DNA from: Mycolicibacillus parakoreensis | GTDB taxonomy: Bacteria; Actinomycetota; Actinomycetes; Mycobacteriales; Mycobacteriaceae | Length of the DNA stretch: 64,000 nt | NCBI RefSeq assembly: GCF_022370835.2 | Contig: NZ_CP092365.1 | Location: forward strand, 1,178,001-1,242,000 | Reading direction: 5' to 3' | In this document: piece after piece, positions 26,596 to 38,899 of the stretch | Layout: each line of letters begins with the position of its first letter | How positions within the stretch are numbered: the first letter of the stretch is position 1 | Notes under the pieces: generated by a model | What the model was told of the DNA's origin: nothing | Databases searched by the model: none | What the model saw: the letters and a program-made list of their open reading frames with translations, nothing else | Translations under genes and position numbers: made by a program

Positions 26596-28991
26596 GCGCA
26601 GCGCTGCCCAATCCGGCGGGGTTCACCACCACCACCGACGCGCTGGTGCTGGCCTCGGTGACCTCCCCGGTGGAGGCCGACCTGATCGCCGAGTGGCTGC
26701 GGACCCAGCGGGCCGGCCATCCGGAGACACGGGTCGACGTGGTGACCTTGACCGGCGACGACGGCGACCGCGGTCCCGATAGCGGCAACGCCGACATGGC
26801 TCGGCTGGTCAACCAGCTCGCCGCCGACGAGCAGCGCCCCGTCGTCCCGGTGCGGGTGTTCTGGATTCCGCGTGCCAACGCCTCGACCCTCAACCGTGTG
26901 GTGGCCCTGCTGCCCGGTCAGGACCCCTACCATCCCAGCGACCGGGCACAGCGGCGCATCCTGCGCACCGACCCGAGCCGGGCCCGTGTCGTCGCCGGCG
27001 AATCGGCGACGGTCGCCGAGCTGCGCCGACAGTGGCAGGAGACCACCGTGGGGGGCAGCCCCCGCGACTTCGCCTATTTCGTGTATCGCCGTGCCGAGCT
27101 GGCCTTGGAGCGTGCCGAATACCGGATCTTGGGCCCGCAATACAAGTCGCCGCGCCTGGTGACCCCGGAGATCTTGGCGTCGAGCCGGTTCCGCGCCGGG
27201 CTGGAGAAAATCCCCGGCGCCAATCTCGACGAGGCCCGCAAGATGCTCGACGAGCTGTCCACCGGATGGAGCCGCGTCTCGGTCGACCTGGTCGGTGTGT
27301 TGACCCGGGCGATCAGCCGCGGCTTCGACCCCGAGATCGACTACGACGAGTATCAGGTGGCGGCGTTGCGGGAGGCACTGGAGACCCACCCCGCGGTGCT
27401 GCTGTTCTCCCACCGCTCCTACATCGACGGCGCGGTCATCCCGCTGGCGATGCAGGAGAACCGGCTACCGCCGGTGCACGTGTTCGCCGGAATCAACCTG
27501 TCGTTCGGCGCGATGGGACCGCTGCTGCGCCGGGCCGGGGTCATCTTCATCCGGCGCAACATCGGCGACAACCCGCTGTACAAATACGTGCTGCGCCAGT
27601 ACGTGGGCTACGTGGTGGAGAAACGGTTCAATCTGAGCTGGTCGATCGAGGGAACCCGGTCGCGGACCGGCAAAATGCTGCCCCCCAAATTGGGGTTGAT
27701 GAGCTACGTGGCCGACGCCTACCTCGACGGGCGCAGCGACGACATTCTGCTGCAGGGAGTGTCGATCTCCTTCGATCAGCTCCACGAGACCGACGAATAC
27801 GCCGCCTACGCGCGCGGAGGGGAGAAAACCCCGGAGGGCGTGAGCTGGCTCTACAGCTTCATCAAAGCCCAGGGTGAGCGCAACTACGGCAAGATCTATG
27901 TCCGTTTCCCCGACGCGGTGTCGATGCGCCACTACCTGGGGCCGGCCGACGGTCCGATCGGGGCCGACCTGGACGCCAAACGGTTGGCGATGCAGAAGAT
28001 GGCCTTCGAGGTGGCCTGGCGGATCCAACGGTCCACCCCGATCAACGCGACCGCGCTGGTCTCGGCGTTGCTGTTGACCACCCGGGGTCAGGCGTTGACC
28101 CTCGGTCAACTGCACCACACCCTGCAGGATTCGCTGGACTATCTGGAACGCACCGAGACCCCGATGACCAACAGCGCTCTGCGGTTGCGCACCCGCGACG
28201 GGGTGCGGGCGGCCGTCGACGCACTCTCCGGCGGCCACCCCATCACCCGCGTCGACGGCGGGTGGGAGCCGGTGTGGCGCATTGCGCCCGAAGACGAGCA
28301 TGCCGCCGCCTTCTATCGCAATTCGGTGATCCACGCCTTCTTGGAGACCTGCATCGTGGAGTTGGCGCTGGCACACGCCTGTGATGCCGAACCCGCTTCG
28401 GGGGACCGGTCGACGGTGTTCTGGGAGCAGGCGATGCGGGTGCGTGACCTGTTGAAATTCGAGTTCTACTTCGCCGACTCCGCGGCGTTTCGGGAGCACG
28501 TCGCCGCGGAGATGGGATGGCAGGACGGGTGGGAGGCCCGGGTGCGCGACGGTGGTGAGCAGATCGAGGAACTGCTGCGCGCGAAACGCCCGCTGATGTC
28601 CAACGCCATGCTGCGGGTGTTCTTCGAGGCCTACGAGGTGGTCGCCGACGTGTTGCGCAGCGCCCCCACGGCCATCGACGCCGAGGAGCTCACCACCCTC
28701 GCGCTCGGGGTGGGGCGCCAATACATCGCCCAGGGGCGGGTGCGCAGCGCCGAACCGGTCTCCACCCTGCTGTTCGCCACCGCCTGCCAGGTGATGGGCG
28801 ACCAGGGTCTGCTGGTCGGCGCCGACGAGCAGGTCGATCCCGCCGAGCTGACCGAGCGCCGGGTGGCGTTCCACCGCGAGCTGCGCGGCATCCTGGCCGA
28901 CATCGACCGCATCGAGCGGATCGCCCGAGAGCAGTTCTTCGCCCGGGAGGCCCGACGCCGGGCCGCCGCGGGCCGGCGTCGGCCGCGGTAG
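26592..28991 (+). CDS. plsB2: Glycerol-3-phosphate acyltransferase PlsB2
   Basis: A 799-residue PlsB-type enzyme that acylates sn-glycerol-3-phosphate at position 1, the first step of phospholipid and triacylglycerol synthesis. Acyltransferase block I is FSHRSYIDG with His274 and Asp279. Block II is around [20 protein letters not shown], block III is [11 protein letters not shown] and block IV contains GVSISFDQL. Large N- and C-terminal helical regions match bacterial PlsB length. No clear transmembrane helices are seen, so it should be a peripheral membrane enzyme. The gene overlaps plsC by ATGA and ends the glycerolipid operon. Confidence 0.95.
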   Translation: MSAALPNPAGFTTTTDALVLASVTSPVEADLIAEWLRTQRAGHPETRVDVVTLTGDDGDRGPDSGNADMARLVNQLAADEQRPVVPVRVFWIPRANASTLNRVVALLPGQDPYHPSDRAQRRILRTDPSRARVVAGESATVAELRRQWQETTVGGSPRDFAYFVYRRAELALERAEYRILGPQYKSPRLVTPEILASSRFRAGLEKIPGANLDEARKMLDELSTGWSRVSVDLVGVLTRAISRGFDPEIDYDEYQVAALREALETHPAVLLFSHRSYIDGAVIPLAMQENRLPPVHVFAGINLSFGAMGPLLRRAGVIFIRRNIGDNPLYKYVLRQYVGYVVEKRFNLSWSIEGTRSRTGKMLPPKLGLMSYVADAYLDGRSDDILLQGVSISFDQLHETDEYAAYARGGEKTPEGVSWLYSFIKAQGERNYGKIYVRFPDAVSMRHYLGPADGPIGADLDAKRLAMQKMAFEVAWRIQRSTPINATALVSALLLTTRGQALTLGQLHHTLQDSLDYLERTETPMTNSALRLRTRDGVRAAVDALSGGHPITRVDGGWEPVWRIAPEDEHAAAFYRNSVIHAFLETCIVELALAHACDAEPASGDRSTVFWEQAMRVRDLLKFEFYFADSAAFREHVAAEMGWQDGWEARVRDGGEQIEELLRAKRPLMSNAMLRVFFEAYEVVADVLRSAPTAIDAEELTTLALGVGRQYIAQGRVRSAEPVSTLLFATACQVMGDQGLLVGADEQVDPAELTERRVAFHRELRGILADIDRIERIAREQFFAREARRRAAAGRRRPR

Positions 28992-29041
28992 CGGTCGCTG
29001 CGGTGTCCGGGCCGGACCGGTGCGCGTCCTACCCTGGTTGA

Positions 29042-31042
29042 GTGAGCCTCACCCGCACCCCCGCCCACCCGCCCGTCGCCCCGCTGCTGCTCGGGGTCGC
29101 GGTGCTCGCCGGTGCGGTCGCCGCCGGGATCGGCGCGCTGTCGGTGGCCGCGGCGCTGACCGCGACCGGCCTACCCGACCCGGGCACGGTCACCACCGTG
29201 GGGCTGCCGTTCGTACGGGCCGCCGGCGAGGTCGCCGCCGCGGTGACCGTGGGGTCGTTTCTGCTGGCGGCGTTCCTGGTCCCGCCGCAGACCAACGGGG
29301 TGCTCGACGCCGCTGGCTATCGGTCGTTGCGGATGGGCACCGTCGCCGCCGGTGTCTGGGCGGTCTGCGCGGCGCTGCTGGTCCCGTTGACGATCTCGGA
29401 TGTCTCCGGTCAACCGATCACCGAGCATCTCAACCCGGCGCAGCTGTGGTCGGTGGCCGGTTTGGTCGACATCGCCTCGGCCTGGCGGTGGACCGCGATC
29501 CTGGCCGCGGTGCTGTGCCTGGCCAGCCTGGCGGTGCTGCGCTGGGCGTGGACCCCGGCGCTGCTGGCGGGGGCGCTGGTCACCCTGCTGCCGCTGGGGC
29601 TGACCGGGCATTCGGCCGCCGGCGGCTCCCACGACCTGGCCACCAACAGCCTGATCATCCACCTGCTGGCCGGGGCGCTGTGGGCCGGTGGCCTGCTGGC
29701 GTTGCTGGTGCACGCGCTGCGCGGCGGTGAACACGCCGACCTGGCGGCCCGACGGTTCTCGGCGGTGGCGCTGTGGTGCTTCGTCGCGATGGGTCTCAGC
29801 GGTGTCGTCAACGCCGGGGTGCGGGTGCTGCCGTCGGATCTGTTCACCACCGACTACGGGCGGCTGGTGGTCGCCAAGGCGGTGGCGCTGGTGGGGCTGG
29901 GCGTCCTGGGGTGGCGGCAGCGTCGCAGCGGGGTGGCCGCTCTGCAGGTCGATCCCGGCGCCCGCGGCGCGCTGATCCGGCTGGCGTTGACCGAGGCCGT
30001 CATCTTCGGGGTCACCTTCGGCGTCGCCGTCGGTCTGGGACGCACCCCGCCGCCTCCGCCGCCGATCTTGAACCCGTCGGTGCCGGAGGTGCTGATCGGC
30101 TACGACTTCGCCGGCCCGCCCACGGTGGCCCGCATCCTGTTCGACTGGCGTTTCGACCTGGTGTTCGGCACGATCGCGATCGTCATCGCCGCGGTGTACT
30201 TGGCCGCGGTGTGGCGGTTGCGTCGCCGCGGCGACAGCTGGCCGCCCGGCCGCACCACCGCCTGGCTGCTCGGCTGTTTCGTCCTGCTGTTCGCGACGTC
30301 GTCGGGGCTGGGCCGGTACATGCCGGCGATGTTCAGCGCACACATGGCCGCGCACATGCTGCTGTCGATGCTGATCCCGATCCTGCTGGTGCTCGGCGCG
30401 CCGACCACCCTGGCGTTGCGGGCGCTGCCGACCGCCGGCCGCGGCCAACCGCCGGGACCACGCGAATGGCTGCTGGCCGGCCTGCACAGCAAGGTGTCGA
30501 TCTTTTTCACCAATCCGATCGTCGCCGCGATCGTCTTCGTCGTCGGCTTCTACGGGTTGTATTTCGGCAGCATCTTCGATGCGGTGGTGTCCAACCACGC
30601 CGGCCACGTCGCGATGAACGTGCACTTCCTGCTCAGCGGCTACCTGTTCTACTGGGTGGTGATCGGCGTGGACCCCACGCCGCGGCCGGTGTCACATCTG
30701 ACCAAACTGGTCGTGGTGTTCGCCTCGCTGCCGATGCACGCCTTCTTCGGGGTGTTGTTGATGGGCCGCCACACCGTCATCGGGGAGACGTTCTACGCGG
30801 CGCTGGGCCTGCCCTGGCACACCGATTTGATCGGCGATCAGAAACTGGGTGGCGGGATGGCGTGGGCGGCCGGTGAGCTGCCGCTGGTGATCGTGATGAT
30901 CGCGCTGCTGGTGCAGTGGCATCGCAGCGACGACCGCGCCGCCAAACGGATGGACCGCGCCGCCGACCGCGACGACGACGCCGAACTGACCGCCTACAAC
31001 GCGATGCTCGCCGAGTTGGCCCGCCGCGACGGCGGCGGCTGA
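29042..31042 (+). CDS. CopD-CtaG fusion membrane protein (Rv0102-like)
   Basis: A 666-residue polytopic membrane protein. The first half (about 1-340) resembles the CopD copper-resistance membrane domain, with many hydrophobic segments and ALTGHSAAGGSH-type His pairs (PLGLTGHSAAGGSHDLATN). The second half (about 345-640) is a CtaG/cytochrome c oxidase assembly-factor domain with YMPAMFSAHMAAHMLLSML and HVAMNVHFLLSGYLFYW. Family knowledge suggests copper import or delivery to cuproenzymes such as cytochrome oxidase. A TACCCT -10 box lies 6 bases before GTG 29042, a leaderless arrangement. M. tuberculosis has this gene elsewhere (Rv0102), so its place after plsB2 is a local difference. Confidence 0.88.
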   Translation: MSLTRTPAHPPVAPLLLGVAVLAGAVAAGIGALSVAAALTATGLPDPGTVTTVGLPFVRAAGEVAAAVTVGSFLLAAFLVPPQTNGVLDAAGYRSLRMGTVAAGVWAVCAALLVPLTISDVSGQPITEHLNPAQLWSVAGLVDIASAWRWTAILAAVLCLASLAVLRWAWTPALLAGALVTLLPLGLTGHSAAGGSHDLATNSLIIHLLAGALWAGGLLALLVHALRGGEHADLAARRFSAVALWCFVAMGLSGVVNAGVRVLPSDLFTTDYGRLVVAKAVALVGLGVLGWRQRRSGVAALQVDPGARGALIRLALTEAVIFGVTFGVAVGLGRTPPPPPPILNPSVPEVLIGYDFAGPPTVARILFDWRFDLVFGTIAIVIAAVYLAAVWRLRRRGDSWPPGRTTAWLLGCFVLLFATSSGLGRYMPAMFSAHMAAHMLLSMLIPILLVLGAPTTLALRALPTAGRGQPPGPREWLLAGLHSKVSIFFTNPIVAAIVFVVGFYGLYFGSIFDAVVSNHAGHVAMNVHFLLSGYLFYWVVIGVDPTPRPVSHLTKLVVVFASLPMHAFFGVLLMGRHTVIGETFYAALGLPWHTDLIGDQKLGGGMAWAAGELPLVIVMIALLVQWHRSDDRAAKRMDRAADRDDDAELTAYNAMLAELARRDGGG

Positions 31043-31181
31043 GCATCGGGGCGCCGCGTCGTCCCCAGTGACCGGTTTGTCCCCAACAGCCGGCGCTCGG
31101 CCGGGCCGGTGACGGTGCGGTGTCGGTCTCGCAGCGCTCAATGGGGGGCACACACCCGCATCGAGTCAGGGAGACACCCAC

Positions 31182-31646
31182 ATGTTCGAAACCCCGTTGA
31201 CCGTGGTCGGCACCATCGTCGCCGACCTGCGCCGACGCCACGTCGGCGAGCAGGAGGTCATCAGCTTCCGGCTGGCCAGCAATTCGCGCCGGCGCACCCC
31301 GGCCGGCGAGTGGGAGCCGGGCAATTCGCTGTTTCTCACCGTCAACTGCTGGGGCCGGCTGGTCACCGGGGTGGGGGCGACACTGGGCCGCGGTGCCCCG
31401 GTGATCGCCGTCGGTCACGTCTACACCAGCGAATACGACGACAAGGAGGGAGTGCGCCGCTCCTCGCTGGAGATGCGGGCCACCGCCGTGGGCCTCGACC
31501 TGTCCCGGGTGATCGCCCGGATCGAGAAACCCGGCTACACCGGCATCGCCGCCCCGCCCACCGAACCGGCGCCGACCAGCAGCGACGGCGCCCAGACCGG
31601 TGCCCAGACCGGTGCCGAGGGCGACGGGATGGCGCTGAGCGCGTAG
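31182..31646 (+). CDS. Single-stranded DNA-binding-like protein (SsbB, Rv2478c-like)
   Basis: 154 residues with an OB fold of SSB type over about residues 1-110: TVVGTIVADLRRR, VISFRLASNSRRR, FLTVNCWGRLV, GAPVIAVGHVYTSEYDDK, SSLEMRATAVGLDL. The tail is short, Pro/Thr-rich and has a duplicated GAQT segment. It ends in ALSA rather than the acidic DDDIPF tip of canonical SSB, so it probably does not bind the usual SSB partners. This matches the mycobacterial paralogue SsbB. A GGGAGA ribosome-binding site precedes ATG. It lies 107 bases ahead of ettA on the same strand. Confidence 0.88.
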   Translation: MFETPLTVVGTIVADLRRRHVGEQEVISFRLASNSRRRTPAGEWEPGNSLFLTVNCWGRLVTGVGATLGRGAPVIAVGHVYTSEYDDKEGVRRSSLEMRATAVGLDLSRVIARIEKPGYTGIAAPPTEPAPTSSDGAQTGAQTGAEGDGMALSA

Positions 31647-31753
31647 CGTCGGCGGTGCGCCATCTCGACGCGCTCCCGGAGCGCGGCAGGCAGACCCACC
31701 TAGGATGGTGCGCGAGTAACCCACCCCGTACGACCAGGAGGCATCACCGCGGC

Positions 31754-33430
<1,677 letters not shown>

Positions 33431-33480
33431 AGTTGGCCGTGTGACAGTGCCGAGTCGGTGCTAGGACAGGAGCGGTCGGC

Positions 33481-36400
33481 GTGCAGGAAGATCCCGAAAC
33501 CGGAAATGTCTGCAGCCTGAACGCTGACACCGCCCTCACCCGAGACGACGACATCCCCGACTGGATCACCACCGCCTACACCGAGACCTACCGCGGTCCA
33601 CGCACCGAGACCCCCGATCGGCGTCACCAGCGCGAGCCCCCCGCCGCGGCGACCGTCAGCCCGGCGATGGTCACCGCGCACTGCCGACTCGGCCGGCAGC
33701 GCCGTCCCGACGACATCCGGGTGGCGGTCTATCCCGCCGACGACCCGGTCGGTTTCGGTCCGGCGCTGCAGGTGGTGACCGGGCACGGCACCATGTTGAT
33801 GGATTCGGTTGCGGTGCTGCTGCATCGGCTCGGGGTGGGCTACAGCGGGATCATGAACCCGGTGTTTCGGGCGCGGCGGGACAGCGACGGCAACCTGCTG
33901 AGCATCGAAAAACCCTGGCCCAAGCCCGATTCCACGCTCGACACGGACGAAACTTGGATTCATGTCCAACTCGCGCCCGATGTCGACGCCCGGGTGCTGA
34001 CCGAAACCGAACACCTGCTGCCCACCGTGCTCGCCGACGTGCGCCAGGTCAACCTCGACGCCACCGCGATGACCACCGCGTTGACGGGTCTGGCCGACAC
34101 CATCGACGCCAATCCGCAGGGGCGGTTCTCCGCCCCGGACCGCGCCGATGTCGCCGCCTTGCTGCGGTGGCTGGTCGACGGTCATTTCGTGATGCTGGGA
34201 CACCAGCGCGGCGCGGTGCACGACGGTCGGGTGACCGTCGACCCCGACAGCCGGTTGGGGGTGCTGCGGCTGCGGCAGGCGACCCGCGCCCGGCTCGCGC
34301 CCGACGGGGCGCTGCTGGCGCTGGCCCAGGCCACCGTGCCCAGCTACCTGCGGTTCGGCTCCTACCCCTACATCGTGGTGATCCGCGACACCACCGCCGA
34401 TCAGGTGATCGAGCACCGGTTCATCGGGCTGTTCACGGTGGCCGCCATGAACGCCAACGTGCTGGAGATCCCGGTGCTGTCGGGCAAGGTGCGCCGCGCG
34501 TTGGAGCTGTCCGAACGCGACCCGAGCCATCCGGGGCAGTTGCTGCTCGACATCTTCCAGACCGTCCCGCGCTCCGAGTTGTTCGCGATGAGCGCCGAGC
34601 AGTTGCTGACGATGGCGATGGCGGTGGTCGATTTGGGCACCCGGCGGCGGGCGCTGCTGTTCGCGCGCGCCGACCAGCGCGGACGCTTCGTGTCCTGCCT
34701 GGTCTATCTGCCTCGCGACCGCTACACCACGGCGGTGCGGTTGGCCATGCAGGACATCCTGGTGCGCGAATTCGGGGGCACCAGCCTGGAGTACACCGCG
34801 CGGGTCAGTGAGGCGCCGTGGGCGCTGGTGCATTTCGTGGTGCGGCTGCCGGTCGGTGACCAGCCGTCGACCCCGGTGGACACCTCCGAGGCGAACCGGT
34901 CGCGCATCCAGGCGCTGCTGACCGAGACCGCCCGCACCTGGGCGGATCGCCTGCTCGGCGCGGCCACGCGGACGGCGCTGCCCACATCGGTCGCCGAGCA
35001 CTATGCGGGTGCATTCCCCGAGGTCTACAAGCAGGCCGTCGGCCCCGACGAGGCGATCGCGGACATCGCGCTCATCGAGGAGCTCGCGGTCGACTCGGTC
35101 AAACTGGTGGTCGGCGACGACGAGGGCGGCTCCCCGCAACTGACCTGGTATCTGGGCGGACGCGGCGCCTCGCTGAGCGAGCTGCTGCCGATGCTGCAGT
35201 CGATGGGCGTGGTGGTCTTCGAGGAGCAGCCGTTCACCGTCACCCGTCCCGACGGTCTGACCGTCTGGATCTATCAGTTCAAATTCGAGCCGCTGCCGAC
35301 GATCGACCGGAGCCCGCCGGGACCCCGACGCGCGGCCGCCGACGCGCGGTTCGCCGACGCGGTGACCGCGATCTGGCAGGGCCGCGCCGACGCCGACCGG
35401 TTCAACGAGCTGGTGTTGCGCGCCGGGCTGACCTGGCAGCAGGTGGCGGTGCTGCGCGCCTACGCCCGATACCTGCGCCAGGCTCGTTTCCCGTACAGCC
35501 AGACCCACATCGCCGCGGTGCTCAACGAAAACCCGGGCACCGCAGCCGCGTTGGTGGCGCTGTTCGAGGCGTTGTTCGACCCGGAGTCCGGCCGTGTCGG
35601 CCGCGACGCCCATGCGGCGGCCGCGGCGGTCGCCGCCGACATCGATGCGCTGGTCAGCCTGGACACCGATCGAGTGTTGCGGGCGTTCGCCTCGTTGATC
35701 CAGGGCACCTTACGCACCAACTACTTCGTCGACAATGCCCGCTCGGCGCGGGCCCACGACGTGTTGGCGTTCAAACTCGACGCATCGCGCATCGACGAAC
35801 TGCCTTTGCCGCGGCCCAAATTCGAGATCTTCGTGTACTCGCCGCGAGTGGAGGGGGTGCATCTGCGGTTCGGCTACGTCGCGCGCGGCGGTCTGCGCTG
35901 GTCGGACCGGCGGGAGGATTTCCGCACCGAGGTGCTCGGACTCGTCAAAGCGCAGGCGGTGAAGAACGCGGTGATCGTGCCGGTCGGCGCCAAGGGCGGC
36001 TTCGTGGTCAAGCAACCCCCCGCCCCGACCGGCGACGCGGCCGCCGACCGGGACGCCACCCGGGCCGAGGGGGTGGCCTGCTACCGGCTGTTCATCTCCG
36101 GGTTGTTGGACCTGACCGACAACATCGACCACGCCACCGGGGTGACCAGCCCGCCGCAGGTGGTGCGCCGCGACTCCGACGACGCCTATCTGGTGGTCGC
36201 CGCCGACAAGGGCACCGCCAGTTTCTCCGACATCGCCAACGAGGTGGCGACCTCCTACGGGTTCTGGCTCGGCGACGCCTTCGCCTCCGGCGGGTCGGTC
36301 GGCTACGACCACAAGGAGATGGGCATCACCGCGCGGGGCGCGTGGGAGAGCGTCAAACGGCATTTCCGGGAGATGGGGATCGACACCCAGTCGCAGGACT

Positions 36401-38340
36401 TCACCGTCGTGGGCATCGGCGACATGAGCGGCGACGTATTCGGCAACGGCATGCTGCGCTCGCCCCACATCCGGCTGGTCGCCGCCTTCGACCACCGGCA
36501 CATCTTCTTAGACCCCGATCCCGACGCGCAGCGCGGCTTCGTCGAACGCCGGCGCCTGTTCGCCCTGCCCCGGTCGAGCTGGGATGACTACGACACCGCG
36601 GCGATCAGCGCCGGCGGCGGGGTGTACTCGCGCGCCCAGAAGTCGATCCCGATCACCGAGCAGGTGCGCGCGGTGCTGGGCCTGGGCGAGGAGGTGAGCG
36701 CGCTGTCGCCGCCGCAACTGATCCGGGCGATCCTGCGGGCGCCGGTGGACCTGCTCTACAACGGCGGCATCGGCACCTACATCAAGGCCGAACCCGAATC
36801 CGACGCCGACGTCGGCGACCGCGCCAACGACGCGGTGCGCATCAACGGAAACCAGGTGCGTGCCAAGGTGATCGGTGAGGGCGGCAACCTCGGGGTCACC
36901 CCGCTGGGACGCATCGAATACGACCTCGCCGGAGGGCGCATCAACTCCGACGCGCTGGACAACTCGGCCGGAGTGGACTGCTCGGACCACGAGGTCAACA
37001 TCAAGATCCTCATCGACGCGTTGGTCAGCGCCGGTGAGGTCAACAGCGACGAACGCGCCGCGCTGCTGGCGTCGATGACCGACGAGGTCGCCGAACTCGT
37101 GTTGAGCGACAACGCCGCCCAGAACGACTTGATGGGCACCAGCCGCGTCAACGCGGCCAGCTTGCTGCCGGTGCACGCCCAACAGATCCGCACCCTGGTG
37201 GCCGACCACGGTCTCGACCGGGAGTTGGAGGCACTGCCCTCGGAGAAGGAGATCCGGCGGCGTCGGGACGCGGGGCTGGGTTTGACCTCGCCGGAACTGG
37301 CGACGTTGATGGCCCACGTCAAGCTGGCGCTCAAGGCGCAACTTCTCGACACCGACCTGCCCGAGCAGGACGTGTTCGCCGCCCGGCTGCCCGACTATTT
37401 CCCCGCGCCGCTACGGGACCGGTTCCCCCAGGCGATCCGTGCCCACCAACTGCGCCGCGAGATCGTGACCACGATGACCGTCAACGACCTCATCGACACC
37501 TGCGGGATCGCCTACGCCCACCGCATCACCACCGACGTCGGGGTGGGGGCCGGCGACGCGGTGCGCGCCTACGCCGCCACCGACGCGATCTTCGGCGTGG
37601 GCCGGCTGTGGCGGCGCATCCGCGCGGCGATCACCGAACAGAACATCGCGGTCGCGGTCTCCGACCGGATGACCCTGGATCTGCGCCGGCTCATCGACCG
37701 GGCCGGCCGCTGGCTGCTCAACAATCGTCCCCAGCCGCTGGCCGTCGGTGCCGAGATCAACCGGTTCGCCCAGACGGTCCACGTGCTCACCCCGCGCATG
37801 GGGGAGTGGCTGCGCGGCGATGACGCCGCCATCGTCACCCAGCACGTCGGCGAGTACACCGCCGACGGCGTGCCCGAGGATCTGGCCCGCGACATCGCCG
37901 TCGGGCTGTACCGCTACAGCCTGCTCGACATCATCGACATCGCCGACATCATCGAGCGCGACAGTGTCGAGGTGGCCGACACCTACTTCGCGTTGATGGA
38001 CCGGCTGGGCACCGACGGGCTGTTGACCGCGGTGGCCGGCCTGCCCCGCGACGACCGGTGGCGCTCCCTGGCCCGCCTGGCCCTGCGCGACGACATCTAC
38101 AGTTCGTTGAAGTCGCTGTGCATCGACGTGTTGGCGGTCGGCGAGCCCGACGAGGACGGTATGACCAAGATCGAGGAGTGGGAACACATCAACGGTTCAC
38201 GGGTGCTGCGGGCACGACGCACGCTGGCGGAGATCGCCGAGACCTACGGCTCCGGGGAACTCGATCTGGCGGCGCTGTCGGTGGCCGCACGCCAGATCCG
38301 GTCGATGACCCAGGCGGCGCGGCGGGGCACCGTCGGATGA
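33481..38340 (+). CDS. gdh: NAD-specific glutamate dehydrogenase, large 180-kDa type
   Basis: A 1619-residue enzyme of the L_180 class that interconverts glutamate and 2-oxoglutarate with NAD. A long N-terminal regulatory part (about 1-700) precedes the catalytic domain: [20 protein letters not shown], the substrate-binding Lys region [13 protein letters not shown] (Lys838), then [17 protein letters not shown] and [10 protein letters not shown] in the dinucleotide part. The C-terminal region (about 1150-1619) is helical. In mycobacteria this enzyme is inhibited by the FHA protein GarA. A TAGAGT -10 overlaps the ettA stop (33428-33433). GTG 33481 has a GGAG element. It overlaps the thioesterase gene by ATGA. 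Confidence 0.95.
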   Translation: MQEDPETGNVCSLNADTALTRDDDIPDWITTAYTETYRGPRTETPDRRHQREPPAAATVSPAMVTAHCRLGRQRRPDDIRVAVYPADDPVGFGPALQVVTGHGTMLMDSVAVLLHRLGVGYSGIMNPVFRARRDSDGNLLSIEKPWPKPDSTLDTDETWIHVQLAPDVDARVLTETEHLLPTVLADVRQVNLDATAMTTALTGLADTIDANPQGRFSAPDRADVAALLRWLVDGHFVMLGHQRGAVHDGRVTVDPDSRLGVLRLRQATRARLAPDGALLALAQATVPSYLRFGSYPYIVVIRDTTADQVIEHRFIGLFTVAAMNANVLEIPVLSGKVRRALELSERDPSHPGQLLLDIFQTVPRSELFAMSAEQLLTMAMAVVDLGTRRRALLFARADQRGRFVSCLVYLPRDRYTTAVRLAMQDILVREFGGTSLEYTARVSEAPWALVHFVVRLPVGDQPSTPVDTSEANRSRIQALLTETARTWADRLLGAATRTALPTSVAEHYAGAFPEVYKQAVGPDEAIADIALIEELAVDSVKLVVGDDEGGSPQLTWYLGGRGASLSELLPMLQSMGVVVFEEQPFTVTRPDGLTVWIYQFKFEPLPTIDRSPPGPRRAAADARFADAVTAIWQGRADADRFNELVLRAGLTWQQVAVLRAYARYLRQARFPYSQTHIAAVLNENPGTAAALVALFEALFDPESGRVGRDAHAAAAAVAADIDALVSLDTDRVLRAFASLIQGTLRTNYFVDNARSARAHDVLAFKLDASRIDELPLPRPKFEIFVYSPRVEGVHLRFGYVARGGLRWSDRREDFRTEVLGLVKAQAVKNAVIVPVGAKGGFVVKQPPAPTGDAAADRDATRAEGVACYRLFISGLLDLTDNIDHATGVTSPPQVVRRDSDDAYLVVAADKGTASFSDIANEVATSYGFWLGDAFASGGSVGYDHKEMGITARGAWESVKRHFREMGIDTQSQDFTVVGIGDMSGDVFGNGMLRSPHIRLVAAFDHRHIFLDPDPDAQRGFVERRRLFALPRSSWDDYDTAAISAGGGVYSRAQKSIPITEQVRAVLGLGEEVSALSPPQLIRAILRAPVDLLYNGGIGTYIKAEPESDADVGDRANDAVRINGNQVRAKVIGEGGNLGVTPLGRIEYDLAGGRINSDALDNSAGVDCSDHEVNIKILIDALVSAGEVNSDERAALLASMTDEVAELVLSDNAAQNDLMGTSRVNAASLLPVHAQQIRTLVADHGLDRELEALPSEKEIRRRRDAGLGLTSPELATLMAHVKLALKAQLLDTDLPEQDVFAARLPDYFPAPLRDRFPQAIRAHQLRREIVTTMTVNDLIDTCGIAYAHRITTDVGVGAGDAVRAYAATDAIFGVGRLWRRIRAAITEQNIAVAVSDRMTLDLRRLIDRAGRWLLNNRPQPLAVGAEINRFAQTVHVLTPRMGEWLRGDDAAIVTQHVGEYTADGVPEDLARDIAVGLYRYSLLDIIDIADIIERDSVEVADTYFALMDRLGTDGLLTAVAGLPRDDRWRSLARLALRDDIYSSLKSLCIDVLAVGEPDEDGMTKIEEWEHINGSRVLRARRTLAEIAETYGSGELDLAALSVAARQIRSMTQAARRGTVG

Positions 38341-38753
38341 GCGGCGAGGTCTTCGTCACGCCGGTGCAGGTGCGCTGGTCGGACATCGACATGTACCAGC
38401 ACGTCAACCACGCCACCATGGTGACGTTGCTCGAGGAGGCCCGGATCCCGTTCCTCACCCCGGTGTTCGGTGCGGAGATCATCACCACCGGGCTGCTCAT
38501 CGCCGACGTGCGGATCTCCTACAAAGGCCAGCTGCGGCTCACCGACTCGCCGCTGCAGGTGAGCATCTGGGTGTCGCGGCTGCGTGCGGTCGATTTCACC
38601 CTCGCCTACCAGGTCCGCTCGGTGCGTGCCGCCGCCGATGCCCGCCCGGCGGTGACCGCCGAGACCCAGCTGGCCGCGTTCGACATCGACGAGCAGCGCC
38701 TGGTGCGTCTGTCCGCCGAGCACCGGGAGTATCTGCAGCGCTTCGTGCGGTGA
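38337..38753 (+). CDS. Hotdog-fold acyl-CoA thioesterase (Rv2475c-like)
   Basis: A 138-residue 4-hydroxybenzoyl-CoA-thioesterase-type hotdog protein. The catalytic segment [25 protein letters not shown] includes the Asp of this family (written here across 24 residues only as [14 protein letters not shown] and [11 protein letters not shown]), followed by [12 protein letters not shown]. The substrate is unknown. It is translationally coupled to gdh by ATGA, an association seen in other mycobacteria. No signal peptide or membrane segment is visible. Confidence 0.88.
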   Translation: MSGEVFVTPVQVRWSDIDMYQHVNHATMVTLLEEARIPFLTPVFGAEIITTGLLIADVRISYKGQLRLTDSPLQVSIWVSRLRAVDFTLAYQVRSVRAAADARPAVTAETQLAAFDIDEQRLVRLSAEHREYLQRFVR

Positions 38754-38823
38754 AGCGCCGTCTCCCATCCGGTGCTTTCCGCGGGGCGACGGCCCGGCCG
38801 CATCGTTGATTGGCGCGTTGATC

Positions 38824-38859
38824 GTCAGCCACGTCAGCCACATCAGCCACGTCAGCCAC
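38824..38859. repeat. Four tandem copies of a 9-base unit
   Basis: Four adjacent copies of GTCAGCCAC, with A for G at the first base of copy 3, lie in the gap between the thioesterase and aglA 3' ends. The array is short, noncoding and could vary in copy number. Confidence 0.85.
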
Positions 38860-38899
38860 CGCCTGGTTGTGCTGCTGTCGGCGCCGGTCGACAGCGGCG

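Noticed and set aside
31109..31753. In-frame extension upstream of EttA
   Set aside because: It overlaps the SSB-like gene in another frame, and the conserved EttA N-terminus begins at 31754 at the normal length of 558 residues.
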